A DNA stretch of 64,000 nucleotides from Acidimicrobiaceae bacterium (lineage in GTDB: Bacteria > Actinomycetota > Acidimicrobiia > Acidimicrobiales > RAAP-2). This document shows positions 1 through 8,309 of the stretch, piece by piece; position 1 is the stretch's first letter, and every line of letters starts with the position of its first letter. The stretch lies in the NCBI GenBank assembly GCA_003155915.1, contig PMFA01000003.1:1-64000 (forward strand). The letters are read 5' to 3'. A program made the translations under genes and the position numbers. A model generated the notes under the pieces. The model did not search any database. It saw only the letters and a program-made list of their open reading frames with translations, and was not told where the DNA came from.

Positions 1-112
1 CCTCATAAATGACGTCGCCGAACTCTTCGCTGCGCTGCCACTGCGGAAGCGGCCAGGATCGGAACTCCTCGACGGGATCGATCGGTGAGCCTTGGATAAC
101 GGTTTCGGCCAT
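1..112 (-). CDS. Crotonase-family protein, MenB-like (N-terminus only, cut by window edge)
   Basis: The frame opens with ATG at 112 and runs off the left edge after 37 codons. The protein begins MAETVIQGSP and ends at the edge with FGDVIYE. A 'ydDIlYE' strand of this kind is where enoyl-CoA hydratases and 1,4-dihydroxy-2-naphthoyl-CoA synthases (MenB) begin their crotonase fold. The start lies 20 bases after the sulfatase stop, so it is probably the third gene of a minus-strand operon. MenB is favoured over a generic hydratase only because a MenE-like ligase lies 2 kb away; no catalytic residue is inside the window. Confidence 0.5.
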   Translation of the reverse strand, partial: MAETVIQGSPIDPVEEFRSWPLPQWQRSEEFGDVIYE

Positions 113-132
113 GGCGTCTACGCTACCGTCCG

Positions 133-1707
133 CTACACGGGCGCCATCAGGACCCCGGGTGTCGCGCGCTCGCCCGGCCGGCGCACGTGAGCGACGAGTC
201 GATCGGCCAACGTCGAGCGGACCGCCGCCATCGCCGGATCATCAAAACGATTCACACGCTGCAACGGGTCCTCACCAAGAACGTAGAGCTCGCCCTCACT
301 GCCGTCGTGGACCGAACCGGGTTGGTACTCGGTGTAGAGGTAGTCGTCGGTGACGACGGTTCGCACGTGCACGTCGACACCAAAGATCGACGAGTCCCAT
401 TCGGTGAACGTGGCCTCGAACGATCGGCGCTTGGCGTCATCGTCGTCGATCGGTAGGGCCGCGCCCTCGACCCACGTCGGCGCGGGCTCACCGGCGATCT
501 CGAGGAACGTCGCCGCGAGCGAGACGAGGCTGACGGGTGCGTGCACGACGCTCGGCGCGGGCTCGCTCGAGCGCGCCGGGCGCCAGATCAGCGGTAGACG
601 CATCAGACCGTCGACGTGATAGGGACCCTTGAAGAGCAGACCGAAGTCGCCCTGGAGCTCGCCGTGGTCGCTCGTGAAGATGACGTCGACGTCATCGCCC
701 CAGCCCTTCCGATCGATGCTCGCCAGGACCCGCCCAATCGCCTCGTCGATCAGTTCCACTTCAACGGCGTTGAGCGCGTTCACCTCACGTACCTGGTCGG
801 CGGTCATCGAAGCGGGCACCCACTTGGCCGGTGCTTCGTAGTTGCTCACGAAGCGTCCGTCGTACCAGGCGCGCCAGTGACGGGCCTTTTGATCGAGCAG
901 TGACTCTCGTTCGTTCGCGCTCTGCGGGTAGTTCTGCGGCAGTGGTACGTCGCGCCACGGGACCCGACCGATCTCGGACTTCGGCGGGTCCCACGGGTGA
1001 TGGGGATCGGGGAAGCTCATCCAACAAAACCAGTCCCGGTCGGCCTCTTGTTCCTCGAGCCAGCGGATCGTTCGATCGGCCACCCAGTCCGTGTGGTACC
1101 ACTCGCGCGGCACCGGGTTGTACTTGACCTGCGGCGCGTGCGTGTCACCCCCGCCGGCGGCGTTCACGTTGAAGTCGGCATCGACCACTTGATAGAAGCC
1201 GCGCATCGCGTCGGGGTGTTCGTCTCTTATCCACTTGGCGTAGTGCAGCGCACCCATCACGCCGTGCGTCGCGAACTCCAGATAGTCGAAACCACGGTGC
1301 ACTCCGCGACGTCCGTCGAACCAGTCCTGTTCGATGGTCGGGATACCGAGATTGGCGAGCGCGTTCTCGGCGTAGAGACCGAAGGGGTCCATGAAGGGTT
1401 CGAAGTGGGCCTTGCCGATGAGCGCCGTCGCGTAGCCCGCGTCGTGCAAGGTCTCAGCGACCGACGGTGCGTCGATCGCGAGCGGGACGCCGTTCATCCA
1501 CGCCCCGTGTGTCGACGGGAATTGGCCCGTCAGCATCGACGAGCGCGACGGCATGCACACGACCGACGTGGGCTGAGCGCGTTCGTAACGAATGCCCTCA
1601 CTCGCCAGTCGGTCGAGCACCGGCGTACGAGAAAGAATGCCACCATTGGCGCCGAGCGTGTCGTAACGCTGTTGATCGGTCGTGATGAACAGGATCTTGC
1701 GGCTCAC
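133..1707 (-). CDS. Arylsulfatase / choline-sulfatase-like type I sulfatase
   Basis: This 524-residue protein of the alkaline-phosphatase superfamily is expected to hydrolyse a sulfate (or phosphate) ester. The metal-binding TTDQQR is at residues 9-14. The CMPSR motif at 51-55 gives Cys51 as the residue converted to formylglycine, and FTSDHGELQGD further on supplies more metal ligands. The GTG start at 1707 shares the bases GTGA with the stop of the upstream SRPBCC gene. The open frame continues upstream to 1821, but that part has no family similarity. No signal peptide is seen, so it is probably cytoplasmic. The substrate cannot be read from the sequence. Confidence 0.85.
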   Translation of the reverse strand: MSRKILFITTDQQRYDTLGANGGILSRTPVLDRLASEGIRYERAQPTSVVCMPSRSSMLTGQFPSTHGAWMNGVPLAIDAPSVAETLHDAGYATALIGKAHFEPFMDPFGLYAENALANLGIPTIEQDWFDGRRGVHRGFDYLEFATHGVMGALHYAKWIRDEHPDAMRGFYQVVDADFNVNAAGGGDTHAPQVKYNPVPREWYHTDWVADRTIRWLEEQEADRDWFCWMSFPDPHHPWDPPKSEIGRVPWRDVPLPQNYPQSANERESLLDQKARHWRAWYDGRFVSNYEAPAKWVPASMTADQVREVNALNAVEVELIDEAIGRVLASIDRKGWGDDVDVIFTSDHGELQGDFGLLFKGPYHVDGLMRLPLIWRPARSSEPAPSVVHAPVSLVSLAATFLEIAGEPAPTWVEGAALPIDDDDAKRRSFEATFTEWDSSIFGVDVHVRTVVTDDYLYTEYQPGSVHDGSEGELYVLGEDPLQRVNRFDDPAMAAVRSTLADRLVAHVRRPGERATPGVLMAPV

Positions 1708-2105
1708 GAAGCCGCCCGCGATACTTCGGCGAGACGCTGGATCTCTGCCAGCGCGCCCATGGTCCCTCCGGCGATGAGCAGCGCCAGCGTGTCGGGCAGT
1801 GCGGTCGTGGTGTACACGCACAACGAATCGTTGGCCGCAATCTCAATGACGTCGATGACTCCGAGGTGGAAAGAGTATTGCGGCGCCGTAATCCGGTACG
1901 CGAAATGTCGCGTCACGTCGTCGTTGCTGAGTATCTCCTCGGGAATCTCGAGGCCGGCGGCGGTCGTGATTACGCGTAGGTTGCCCTCCACCGTGCACGA
2001 GACGATGCCCGGGAACCACTGCGGGATGCTTTCGGGGCGGCGAACCACATTCCACACAGTGTCCGCATCGGCCGCAATCCTTCGTTCGTGACGTAGTGAG
2101 GCCAC
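1704..2105 (-). CDS. SRPBCC / polyketide-cyclase-like small protein
   Basis: This 133-residue protein has the START/SRPBCC layout. A first strand (ASLRHERRI) leads into a helix AADADTVWNVV, then WFPGIVSCTVEG, RVITTAAG and HFAYRITA, and it ends in a long C-terminal helix (LALLIAGGTMGALAEIQRLAEV). Such folds bind hydrophobic ligands in a central cavity. Other members act as cyclases or CoQ-binding proteins, but no specific role can be assigned here. The chosen GTG at 2105 lies about 8 bases after a GGGGG stretch. It overlaps the sulfatase start by 4 bases, so the two are probably translationally coupled. Confidence 0.65.
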   Translation of the reverse strand: MASLRHERRIAADADTVWNVVRRPESIPQWFPGIVSCTVEGNLRVITTAAGLEIPEEILSNDDVTRHFAYRITAPQYSFHLGVIDVIEIAANDSLCVYTTTALPDTLALLIAGGTMGALAEIQRLAEVSRAAS

Positions 2106-2144
2106 GGGTACCACCCCCAGTTGGTTCACCCTAGTTCTTAGACA

Positions 2145-2152
2145 TATAGCCT
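2145..2152 (+). promoter_or_regulatory. -10 element for the menE-like gene, probable leaderless start
   Basis: TATAGCCT lies just before the GTG at 2159. The TANNNT hexamer TAGCCT (2147-2152) starts exactly 12 bases before the start codon, which would place the transcript 5' end at or next to the GTG. No purine-rich ribosome binding site lies between. Confidence 0.45.
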
Positions 2153-2158
2153 GATTTT

Positions 2159-3268
2159 GTGCCCTCCCTGCTCGCGCTCGATTTCGAGCTCGGACCGGAA
2201 CTCGAGCGCGCGATCCGCGATGCGGTGGACTCCTCGGTCGCGTTTTGCGTGGTGGATCGACGGACCTCGCCGCGCCGACGGATCGAAGAACTAGAACGAC
2301 TCGGCGCCACCGCGGTGCGCGACCACGACGGTGTGACCCAGTTGGCGAGTGGCGCTCCCGTCGATGAAGAGATCGGCCTCGTGATGTTGACCTCGGGTTC
2401 GAGCGGCGAGCCCAAAGCGGTCGAACTGACCTGGGCGGCACTTCGCGCGAGCGCCGAACTGACGCAGTCGACCGTTCGCGGCGACACGGCGCCCGTCTGG
2501 ATGCCCTGTCTTCCGGCCTGTCACATCGGGGGCCTCGCCGTTATCTTGCGAGCGGTTCTCAGTGACGCCTCATTGCACTGGGGCGACGGTGAGGACCTCG
2601 AAGCCGCGGCGGCACACGGAGCGACGCACGTCTCGGTGGTACGTACCCAGCTGGCCCGTCACGACGTGAGCGGTTTTCACACGGTGCTGCTGGGTGGGGC
2701 GCGCCCGCCGACGGCACTGCCCGAGAACGTGATCACGACGTGGGGTATGACCGAGACCGGTTCGGGCGTCGTCTACGACGGCGTGGCCCTTCCCGGCGTG
2801 GACGTCGCCAGCGTCGACGACGAGATCTGCGTTCGCACCCCGACGCTCTTTCGCTCATACCGGAGTGGCCCTCGACCCAACGTGCTCGGCCCAGACGGTC
2901 GCGACGACTGGTTCCCGACGGGCGACGCCGGTGCGGTCGATGGTCAACGGGTGTCGGTGAAGGGTCGACTCGGCTTCGTCATCAATACCGGCGGCGAGAA
3001 ACTCTGGCCCGAAGAGCTCGAAGCCGCGCTCGCCACGCTCGACGGCGTGCGCGACGTCGCGGTCACGGGCGTCGAGGACGTCGAGTGGGGCCAGCGCGTC
3101 GTCGCGCTGGTGGTGAGCGACGGCACGGAGTTCGACGAGCGAATCCGCGGCGTCGCCGAAGAACGAATCGGACCGTGGGCCAAGCCCAAGGAGATCCGCT
3201 ACGTGGCCGCAATTCCTCGCACGACCAACGGCAAGATCCAACGCAACGCGCTCGGGAATCTCCACTAG
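2159..3268 (+). CDS. menE: O-succinylbenzoate-CoA ligase-like AMP-forming enzyme (MenE)
   Basis: This 369-residue, short-form ANL adenylating enzyme would join o-succinylbenzoate to CoA in menaquinone synthesis. The ATP-binding P-loop TSGSSGEPK is at 78-86. A WGMTETGS motif (A5), DDWFPTGDAG (A7), GRLGFVINTGGEKLWPEE (A8) and the C-terminal NGKIQRN lysine (A10) follow in order. Length and truncated N-terminus match actinobacterial MenE, which is shorter than general acyl-CoA synthetases. The MenB-like fragment at the left edge supports the pathway. A different short-chain acyl-CoA ligase is the main alternative. Confidence 0.75.
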   Translation: MPSLLALDFELGPELERAIRDAVDSSVAFCVVDRRTSPRRRIEELERLGATAVRDHDGVTQLASGAPVDEEIGLVMLTSGSSGEPKAVELTWAALRASAELTQSTVRGDTAPVWMPCLPACHIGGLAVILRAVLSDASLHWGDGEDLEAAAAHGATHVSVVRTQLARHDVSGFHTVLLGGARPPTALPENVITTWGMTETGSGVVYDGVALPGVDVASVDDEICVRTPTLFRSYRSGPRPNVLGPDGRDDWFPTGDAGAVDGQRVSVKGRLGFVINTGGEKLWPEELEAALATLDGVRDVAVTGVEDVEWGQRVVALVVSDGTEFDERIRGVAEERIGPWAKPKEIRYVAAIPRTTNGKIQRNALGNLH

Positions 3269-3306
3269 GGCGAAGCATCGCGGACCTCCGTTGACGTCGC
3301 GTTCGC

Positions 3307-3406
3307 TTGCACTTAATGACCCGGACTGTTAGCGTTCGCCTATCGAACTCTGGTTGGGGACTCGAGCTTCTTTTAGGCGTTATCTCTTGGGTTACTGGCC
3401 AGACAC
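3307..3406 (+). promoter_or_regulatory. xylA upstream region with weak promoter and an operator-like element
   Basis: A TTGCAC hexamer (3307-3312) is followed 16 bases later by TTAGCG, a weak -35/-10 pair. Further down, TACTGGCCAGACAC (3393-3406) matches 11 of 14 positions of TAGTGGCCCAACAC, one arm of the perfect inverted repeat upstream of the xylose binding-protein gene (9642-9695). The shared element may be the site of an unseen xylose regulator. Both readings are tentative. Confidence 0.3.
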
Positions 3407-3430
3407 GGTACCTACGAAAGTGACGTCACC

Positions 3431-4600
3431 ATGACATCTGGCCCCTATGAACCCCAGCCCGAGGACCGCTTCACCTTCGGTCTCTGGACCGTCGGCAACC
3501 CCGGACGCGACCCCTTCGGCGTGGAAGTCCGCGAGCCACTCGACCCGGTCGACATCGTCCATCACCTGGCCGATATCGGCGCGTACGGCGTCACTCTCCA
3601 CGACAACGACCTCGTCCCGGCCGACGCGTCCGCGTCCGAGCGAGAAGTGCTCCTAAAGCGATTTCGAGCCGCATTGGACAGCACCGGTCTGAAGGTTCCG
3701 ATGACCACGGTCAATCTCTTCACGAGGCCGATCTTCAAAGAGGGCGCGTTGACCGCGAATGATCCCGACGTTCGCCGTTTCGCACTCGCCAAGGCGCTCG
3801 ACGCCATTGACCTCGGCGCGGAGTTGGGCGCCAGCATCTTCGTACTGTGGGGCGGTCGTGAAGGGACCGAGGCCCACGCGGCCAAGCCCGTCGCCGAGGC
3901 GCTCGACCGTTTGGCCGAAGCGATCAACGCCATGACCACCTACATCGCCGAGCGCAATTACAGCACGCGGATCGCGCTCGAACCCAAGCCCAATGAGCCC
4001 CGCGGCGACATCTTGCTGCCGACCGTCGGTCACGCGCTGGCCTTCATCGAGAGCCTCGATTCGCCCGAACTGGTGGGCGTGAATCCCGAGTTCGCGCACG
4101 AGACGATGAGCGGCCTCTCGTTCCACCACGGCGTGGCCCAGGCACTGTGGGCGGGCAAGCTCTTCCACATCGACCTCAACGCCCAGCGAATTGGCCGATT
4201 CGACCAAGACTTCCGCTTCGGCAGCGAAGAGGTCAAGGAGGCCTTCTACCTCGTCCATCTCTTAGAGACGTCGGGCTATTCGGGCATGCGCCACTTCGAC
4301 GCCCACCCGTACCGAACCGAAGGTCCGGAAGGCGTATGGGACTTCGCGCGCGGTTGTATCCGCACGTACCTCATCTTGAAAGAGAAGGCGGCGCGATTCG
4401 AGGCCGATTCCGAGATCAAGGCCGCGCTCGCGGTGGCGCGCGTTCCCGACCTCGCCACGCCGACCAAGGTCGGCGACGGATCGGCCGAGGCGTTGCGCGG
4501 CTACGTCAAGACGCTCGACGAAAGTGCCCTAGGACGAGCCCATTACGGTCACGAACAACTCGATCAACTGGTGACCGAGTTACTACTCGGTGTCCGATAG
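3431..4600 (+). CDS. xylA: Xylose isomerase
   Basis: This 389-residue class I xylose isomerase converts D-xylose to D-xylulose using two divalent metals. The opening FTFGLWTVGNPGRDPFG is diagnostic of the actinobacterial enzyme. The metal and substrate ligands are seen in ALEPKPNEPRGD, GVNPEFAHETMSGLSFHHG and KLFHIDLNAQ, with a late HFDAHPYRTEG. Length matches the Streptomyces-type enzyme. It is followed 12 bases later by xylulokinase, so the pair forms the core xylose pathway. Confidence 0.97.
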   Translation: MTSGPYEPQPEDRFTFGLWTVGNPGRDPFGVEVREPLDPVDIVHHLADIGAYGVTLHDNDLVPADASASEREVLLKRFRAALDSTGLKVPMTTVNLFTRPIFKEGALTANDPDVRRFALAKALDAIDLGAELGASIFVLWGGREGTEAHAAKPVAEALDRLAEAINAMTTYIAERNYSTRIALEPKPNEPRGDILLPTVGHALAFIESLDSPELVGVNPEFAHETMSGLSFHHGVAQALWAGKLFHIDLNAQRIGRFDQDFRFGSEEVKEAFYLVHLLETSGYSGMRHFDAHPYRTEGPEGVWDFARGCIRTYLILKEKAARFEADSEIKAALAVARVPDLATPTKVGDGSAEALRGYVKTLDESALGRAHYGHEQLDQLVTELLLGVR

Positions 4601-4612
4601 CCCCTCGTTGAC

Positions 4613-6061
4613 GTGACGCTGGTCGCGGGGGTCGATTCGTCGACCAAGAGCACGAAAGTCGTCATCGTTGAGAGCGACGACGGAAAGATTGTCGCCTCGG
4701 CGTCGGCACGACATCCCGCCACCGCGCCACCGCGAAGCGAACAGGACCCCATGACGTGGTGGCGGGCGCTCTCCAAGGCGTGGGAAGCCTGCGGGCCCGT
4801 AACGCGGTCGGTGAAAGCCATCTCGATCGCCGCTCAACAACACGGCTTGGTGGCGCTCGACGGCAATGGCGAGGCCGTGCACCCGGCCAAACTCTGGAAT
4901 GATTCGGAGTCGGCACCGCAAGCTGAGTGGCTCACCCAGCGCCTCGGAGCCGACGAGTGGGCGAAGCGATGCGGCAGCGTGCTCGGCCCGTCATTCACCA
5001 TCACGAAACTGGCGTGGCTGCGAGAGACGCGGCCCGACGCCTTTGGTGCGATTCGACGCGTGCTCTTGCCCCACGAATGGTTGACCTGGCAACTGTTGGG
5101 CTGTCCCGCGCAAGCGGTCGGTGATCGCGGTGACGCGTCGGGGACCGGTTGGTGGTCACCGAGTTCCGGTGAGGTCGATGAGGAGTTGTTGGCGTTGGCG
5201 GGCGGACAACGAGAATGGTTGCCCGAGATTCTGGGTCCCAACGACGTCGCCGGGCACGCCGCCACGATGATCCGTGGCGCCGTGGTCGGTCCGGGAACCG
5301 GCGACAATATGGGCGCGGCGCTGGCGCTGGGCCTCACGCCCGGTGACCTCGCGATTTCCTTCGGTACGAGTGGCACGGTGTTCGCTTCATCGAGCACGCC
5401 GACGTCGGACCGTCAAGGCGAAGTAGCGGGCTTCGCCGACGCGGCGGGACGCTTCTTGCCGCTCGTGTGCACGTTGAACGCGACCAAGGTCACCGAGTGG
5501 GCGGTCGGTCTCACCGGCGGCAAGGCCAACGATCTCGATCGGATCGGAGCACTCGCTCCCCCCGGCGCCAACGGCGTCGTACTCGTCCCCTACCTCGACG
5601 GAGAACGGACGCCGCTGTTGCCAACGGCGACCGGAAGTCTCTCGGGGCTTCGCACGTCGACAACGATCGCCGACATCGTGCGCGCGTCCGTCGAAGGCGT
5701 CATCTGCGGACTGCTCGCCGGCGTCGACGCGCTGGAGCGCTGCGACGTCGACACGAATGGACGAATCCTCGCGGTGGGCGGCGGTGCGCGCTCGACCCTG
5801 TATCGCCAAGTGCTGGCCGATCTCTCGACGCGTGAGATCGTGACGCCCGACCCCGCCGTTGACCGCGTCGCGGTCGGCGCGGCGGCTCAAGCCGCCGCCG
5901 TACTGAGCGGTGCAACGCCGGACTCCGTGGGCGCGGCCTGGGCACGATCCGAACGAGTCGTCGTTGTCACCGAACCGCGAATCGACACTTCACTCTCGTC
6001 AGAGATTCGTTCGCGTTATCGCGAGGCGGCACACGGCGTTCTCACTCACCTCGCGCATTGA
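4613..6061 (+). CDS. xylB: Xylulokinase
   Basis: This 482-residue FGGY-family kinase phosphorylates D-xylulose to feed the pentose phosphate pathway. The N-terminal phosphate loop is AGVDSSTKSTKVVIV. The catalytic region contains LWNDSES, GDRGDASGTGWW and LPEILG. The C-terminal ATP-binding half has SFGTSGTVFAS and LAVGGGARS. The GTG start at 4613 lies 12 bases after xylA. Two domains of normal length are present and no lesion is seen. Confidence 0.95.
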   Translation: MTLVAGVDSSTKSTKVVIVESDDGKIVASASARHPATAPPRSEQDPMTWWRALSKAWEACGPVTRSVKAISIAAQQHGLVALDGNGEAVHPAKLWNDSESAPQAEWLTQRLGADEWAKRCGSVLGPSFTITKLAWLRETRPDAFGAIRRVLLPHEWLTWQLLGCPAQAVGDRGDASGTGWWSPSSGEVDEELLALAGGQREWLPEILGPNDVAGHAATMIRGAVVGPGTGDNMGAALALGLTPGDLAISFGTSGTVFASSSTPTSDRQGEVAGFADAAGRFLPLVCTLNATKVTEWAVGLTGGKANDLDRIGALAPPGANGVVLVPYLDGERTPLLPTATGSLSGLRTSTTIADIVRASVEGVICGLLAGVDALERCDVDTNGRILAVGGGARSTLYRQVLADLSTREIVTPDPAVDRVAVGAAAQAAAVLSGATPDSVGAAWARSERVVVVTEPRIDTSLSSEIRSRYREAAHGVLTHLAH

Positions 6062-6153
6062 GTCAACCCAGAGCGAGCAGCGCTGAATTTCGTCGTCAGC
6101 TACACGTCGTCGTTCGTGAGTGCGGCGTAGGAAACTGAGGTGGGGGCGCTGCC

Positions 6154-7422
6154 CTAGCGACCGACCGCCGAGGCTCCTCGTCGAGCGACAGCGTCGATAG
6201 CGATGGCCGCCAACAGAACGAGTCCGGTCGCCATAAATTCAACGGAAGCGCTCGTCTGAATGAGCGCCAATCCATTGAAGATCACTCCAATCACAAGTCC
6301 ACCGATCAATGCGTGAATCATCTTCCCTCGTCCACCGTAGAGACTCGTTCCACCGATGACCGCCGCCGCGACACCATAGAGAACCAACTGGCCACCCTGA
6401 ATGCCGTCGGAGATTCCGCCGAGTGTCGAGGCGTAGACGAGCCCCGCGATACCGGCCGTGAATCCCGTCATGGCGAAGGCGAGCAAACGATATCGATTCA
6501 CCGCGACGCCGGCGCGACGAGCGGCCTCAACGTTGCCACCAATGGCGTACAGATAACGACCGGCCTTGGTCTTGAAGAGGATGAAACTGTACAAGGCCAG
6601 CACCGCTATGACGATCGGCACGGCGTAGGGCATACCGACGATCTTGAGATGAATAAATGCCGTGTTGTAGCCACGGTTCGTATTGAAGAGGAGCACCAGA
6701 ACGATCGACATTCCTAGCAGCAGGACCATTTTGATGACAGTTTCAAAGAATGGTGCACTATCGAGTCCACTGGCTCGTCGCGCCCGGTCCTTGTTGAAGA
6801 CGATGACGGCCATTCCACCGGCCACCACCAGAGTGAAGATCCACGTGACCAACGGAGTCAAGTTGCTGTTCACGATGTCGTGAATGGCGCCACCCTGTGT
6901 GGGAATGGTGCCACCGGCGTTGTTGTCGTCGATCAGATAGAGGGCCACGCCTTCCCAGAACAGAGAACCAGCCAAGGTCACGATGAACGACGGCGCTTTC
7001 AGGACAATGGTGATCAGGCCCTGCAAGGCACCGATTGCAGTCGTGGCAATAACAGCCACCGGCAGTGCCAAATACCACTTCCAATGGAACTGCGTGTCCA
7101 TCAAAATGACGCCGATCGCCGCGCCGACCGCGGTGACCCAACCTACCGAGAGGTCGATATCGCCGAGCAAGAGGAGCCAAATCTCAGCCATTCCCAGCAG
7201 AATGAACGGTGTCGATTGGATAAAAAGATTCGTGAGGTTCCCCGCGGAGAGGAACGCACTGCTTCGCAATTGGAAATACCCACCGAGGATGACCATGCCA
7301 ATGATGATCGGCACCATGCCGGTATCGCCCTGGCGATAGTGCCGGAGTCGTGCTCTGAAGATGCTGTCCGTTGTAGCCGGCAGCTCCTCTTCGGGAGAAG
7401 GGGTCACCGAGGTGGTCGACAC
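6154..7422 (-). CDS. xylH: Sugar ABC transporter permease (CUT2, XylH-type)
   Basis: This 422-residue multi-pass membrane protein of the branched-chain/ribose permease family (BPD_transp_2) has about ten hydrophobic segments. The conserved AGLVYASTLGG and the late LYGVAAAVIGGTSLYGGRGK motif are typical of XylH and RbsC. It is the last gene of the minus-strand set binding protein, ATPase, permease. Xylose specificity is inferred from the facing xylAB pair. Confidence 0.88.
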   Translation of the reverse strand: MSTTSVTPSPEEELPATTDSIFRARLRHYRQGDTGMVPIIIGMVILGGYFQLRSSAFLSAGNLTNLFIQSTPFILLGMAEIWLLLLGDIDLSVGWVTAVGAAIGVILMDTQFHWKWYLALPVAVIATTAIGALQGLITIVLKAPSFIVTLAGSLFWEGVALYLIDDNNAGGTIPTQGGAIHDIVNSNLTPLVTWIFTLVVAGGMAVIVFNKDRARRASGLDSAPFFETVIKMVLLLGMSIVLVLLFNTNRGYNTAFIHLKIVGMPYAVPIVIAVLALYSFILFKTKAGRYLYAIGGNVEAARRAGVAVNRYRLLAFAMTGFTAGIAGLVYASTLGGISDGIQGGQLVLYGVAAAVIGGTSLYGGRGKMIHALIGGLVIGVIFNGLALIQTSASVEFMATGLVLLAAIAIDAVARRGASAVGR

Positions 7423-7448
7423 GGGAAGTAGGGCCTTTCCCTTAGTAA

Positions 7449-8300
7449 TTATGGAGTAGAAGCCAACGGGGAATGGATCCTCGTCGACCCACCCGTCGTA
7501 ATCAAGTCAACGGCGCTCGCGGTGTCGTAGTCCGACGCCGGTCCGCTGCTGATCAAGGTTCCGAGATGAAGGATCGCGATTCTGTCAGCTACCGCAAACA
7601 CGTCAGTGAGGTTGTGCGAAATCACGAGTACGGCAATTCCTCGCGACGCCAAGGTCTTGATCAAGTCGAGAACGAGTTGTGTCTGGGACACGCCTAAGGC
7701 GGCGGTCGGTTCATCCATGATCACCAACTTGGTGTCGCGCATGACCGCGCGCGCCACGGCGATCGCCTGCCGCTGACCACCGGAGAGCGAACCAACGAGC
7801 TGGCGCACGGACTGAACCGTAAACACGGACAGGTCCTTCAGCAGCTTCGTGGTTTCGACTTCCATATCGATTTCATTCAAGAGACCAAACTTCGTATCTT
7901 CGTGGCCCAAGTACATGTTCTGAACTATGTCGAGATTGTCACAGAGTGCCAGGTCTTGATACACAGTTGAAATGCCGAGTTCATCGGCATCGCGAGGGGT
8001 GTGAATCTGGACTTCCTTGCCCTCCCAGAAGATCTGTCCACTGGACGGCGCGTAGATCCCAGCGATCGCTTTGATCAATGTCGACTTACCGGCGCCGTTG
8101 TCGCCAATGAGCGCGGTAACGACTCCTGCCGGCACGTCGAGGTCGCAGTAGCGCAAGGCTTCGACGGGGCCAAAGTGCTTGGTCAGCCCTCGAATACTGA
8201 GTAGCGGAGAGCCCGGCAATGACGACGTCCCAGAGCCACCGTCGTTGCGGAGCTCAATTTCGGGCTCTACAGAACGCGGTGGCTCTGGGACGTCAGTCAT
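7449..8300 (-). CDS. xylG: Sugar ABC transporter ATP-binding protein (single-domain XylG/FrcA type)
   Basis: This 283-residue ATPase has one nucleotide-binding domain. Walker A GDNGAGKST is at 66-74, followed by the signature LSGGQRQAIAVARA and Walker B LVIMDEPTAALG, then an ISHNL switch histidine. Most CUT2 ATPases (RbsA, XylG of E. coli) carry two fused domains. A single-domain form resembles FrcA of rhizobial fructose uptake and would have to homodimerise. An acidic 30-residue N-terminal extension precedes the domain. The gene lies 9 bases after xylF. Confidence 0.88.
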   Translation of the reverse strand: MTDVPEPPRSVEPEIELRNDGGSGTSSLPGSPLLSIRGLTKHFGPVEALRYCDLDVPAGVVTALIGDNGAGKSTLIKAIAGIYAPSSGQIFWEGKEVQIHTPRDADELGISTVYQDLALCDNLDIVQNMYLGHEDTKFGLLNEIDMEVETTKLLKDLSVFTVQSVRQLVGSLSGGQRQAIAVARAVMRDTKLVIMDEPTAALGVSQTQLVLDLIKTLASRGIAVLVISHNLTDVFAVADRIAILHLGTLISSGPASDYDTASAVDLITTGGSTRIHSPLASTP

Positions 8301-8309
8301 CGTTAGTTA

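Noticed and set aside
997-2091. 364-codon open frame on the plus strand across the sulfatase and SRPBCC genes
   Set aside because: It spans two well-supported minus-strand genes and shows no protein features.
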